Origin: Candidatus Woesearchaeota archaeon | Lineage (GTDB): Archaea > Nanobdellota > Nanobdellia > Woesearchaeales > GW2011-AR4 | Assembly (NCBI GenBank): GCA_016211245.1 | Contig: JACQSQ010000018.1 | Span: 1-14,571, forward strand | Length of the DNA stretch: 14,571 bases | Direction: 5' to 3' | In this document: positions 14,373-14,571 of the stretch, piece after piece | Layout of the letters: each line of letters starts with the position of its first letter | Numbering within the stretch: the first letter of the stretch is position 1 | Translations under genes and position numbers: made by a program | The notes under the pieces: generated by a model | What the model saw: the letters and a program-made list of their open reading frames with translations, nothing else | Told to the model about the DNA's origin: nothing | Databases searched by the model: none

Positions 14373-14538
14373 TCTTATCCATCTCGTTCAGCTCTTTTTG
14401 TATCAGGTTCAGGTCATAGAGTTTTTGTTCCATCAATTCCCTGGCAAGCATGGATTTCTTCTTGCCGAGTTTTTTTGAAACTTTCTCTAGAATATCATTA
14501 ATTTCTTTAGATACTGTAATGCGAATTTGTATACTCAT
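14362..14538 (-). CDS. Small ribbon-helix-helix-like protein heading the surface operon
   Basis: This 58-residue frame reads MSIQIRITVSKEINDILEKV, then SKKLGKKKSMLARELMEQKL, and ends NEMDKNEK. The pattern is a short beta strand, a helix, a basic turn (GKKKS) and a second helix, which fits CopG/Arc-type RHH DNA-binding proteins and many antitoxins. It overlaps the start of the 718-residue gene by 11 bases and is the first gene of the operon visible here, so it may repress the operon's own promoter. The upstream sequence (14539-14571) holds only a weak TATA-like word (ACATAAAG) about 22 bases before the ATG. It could also be an orphan antitoxin whose toxin has been lost. Confidence 0.75.
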   Translation of the reverse strand: MSIQIRITVSKEINDILEKVSKKLGKKKSMLARELMEQKLYDLNLIQKELNEMDKNEK

Positions 14539-14571
14539 TTTTATCTTAGTATAGACTTTATGTAGCCTAAG

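Noticed and set aside
1..14571. tRNA, rRNA, CRISPR arrays and insertion sequences
   Set aside because: I looked for cloverleaf-like stems, regular spaced repeats, transposase motifs and terminal inverted repeats and saw none. The repeats present are explained by gene duplication or protein repeats.

Overview
The window looks like accessory, cell-surface-oriented sequence from an archaeon, probably a DPANN-type lineage (Woesearchaeota/Pacearchaeota-like). The evidence is AT-rich TATA boxes (TTTATATA-like) centred about 25-27 bases before start codons, which implies leaderless mRNAs. It also includes very large secreted or membrane-anchored proteins, a pilin-like KKAQVAIF N-terminus, and a dense set of small toxin-antitoxin (TA) genes. 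The taxonomic assignment is inference. No rRNA, tRNA, CRISPR or transposase is visible.

Layout, left to right. Positions 1-50 hold the first codons of a minus-strand gene that leaves the window; next to it are a 20-bp perfect palindrome and repeated ATATATGAA words. Positions 154-1614 are a minus-strand operon of vapB, vapC and a six-helix membrane protein. Positions 1665-1773 hold a decayed 3' end of a surface-protein gene whose last codons match the end of the 1633-residue surface protein at 2294-7195. Between those two tails sits a hicB-hicA TA operon (1796-2254). Positions 7196-8612 hold two paralogous convergent pairs. In each, a short Lys/Glu-rich plus-strand gene runs tail-to-tail into a PIN-domain gene on the minus strand and overlaps its 3' end by 23 or 29 bases. 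Positions 8631-14538 are a compact minus-strand operon: a ribbon-helix-helix-like (RHH) protein, a 718-residue pilin-like anchored protein, a 49-residue protein, a 1145-residue Ig-like surface protein, and then the second PIN gene 18 bases downstream.

The most interesting part is the convergent pair region. The two pairs derive from one ancestral unit. The duplication includes the promoter, the start of the small plus-strand gene, and the 5' end of the divergent surface gene. The second copy of that surface-gene start survives as a 12-codon mini-ORF (MNKKILYNKTAK) whose stop overlaps the PIN gene's start (ATGA). The small genes have diverged by synonymous and conservative changes, which argues that they are translated. 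I propose a PIN toxin/helical antitoxin system in an unusual convergent, 3'-overlapping arrangement. That function is inference.

A second theme is that TA genes sit directly behind the 3' ends of surface-protein genes: hicBA behind the 1633-residue gene, vapBC behind the decayed tail, and the second PIN gene behind the 1145-residue gene. This suggests that the edges of surface genes in this genome are sites of repeated duplication, insertion or retention of TA modules.
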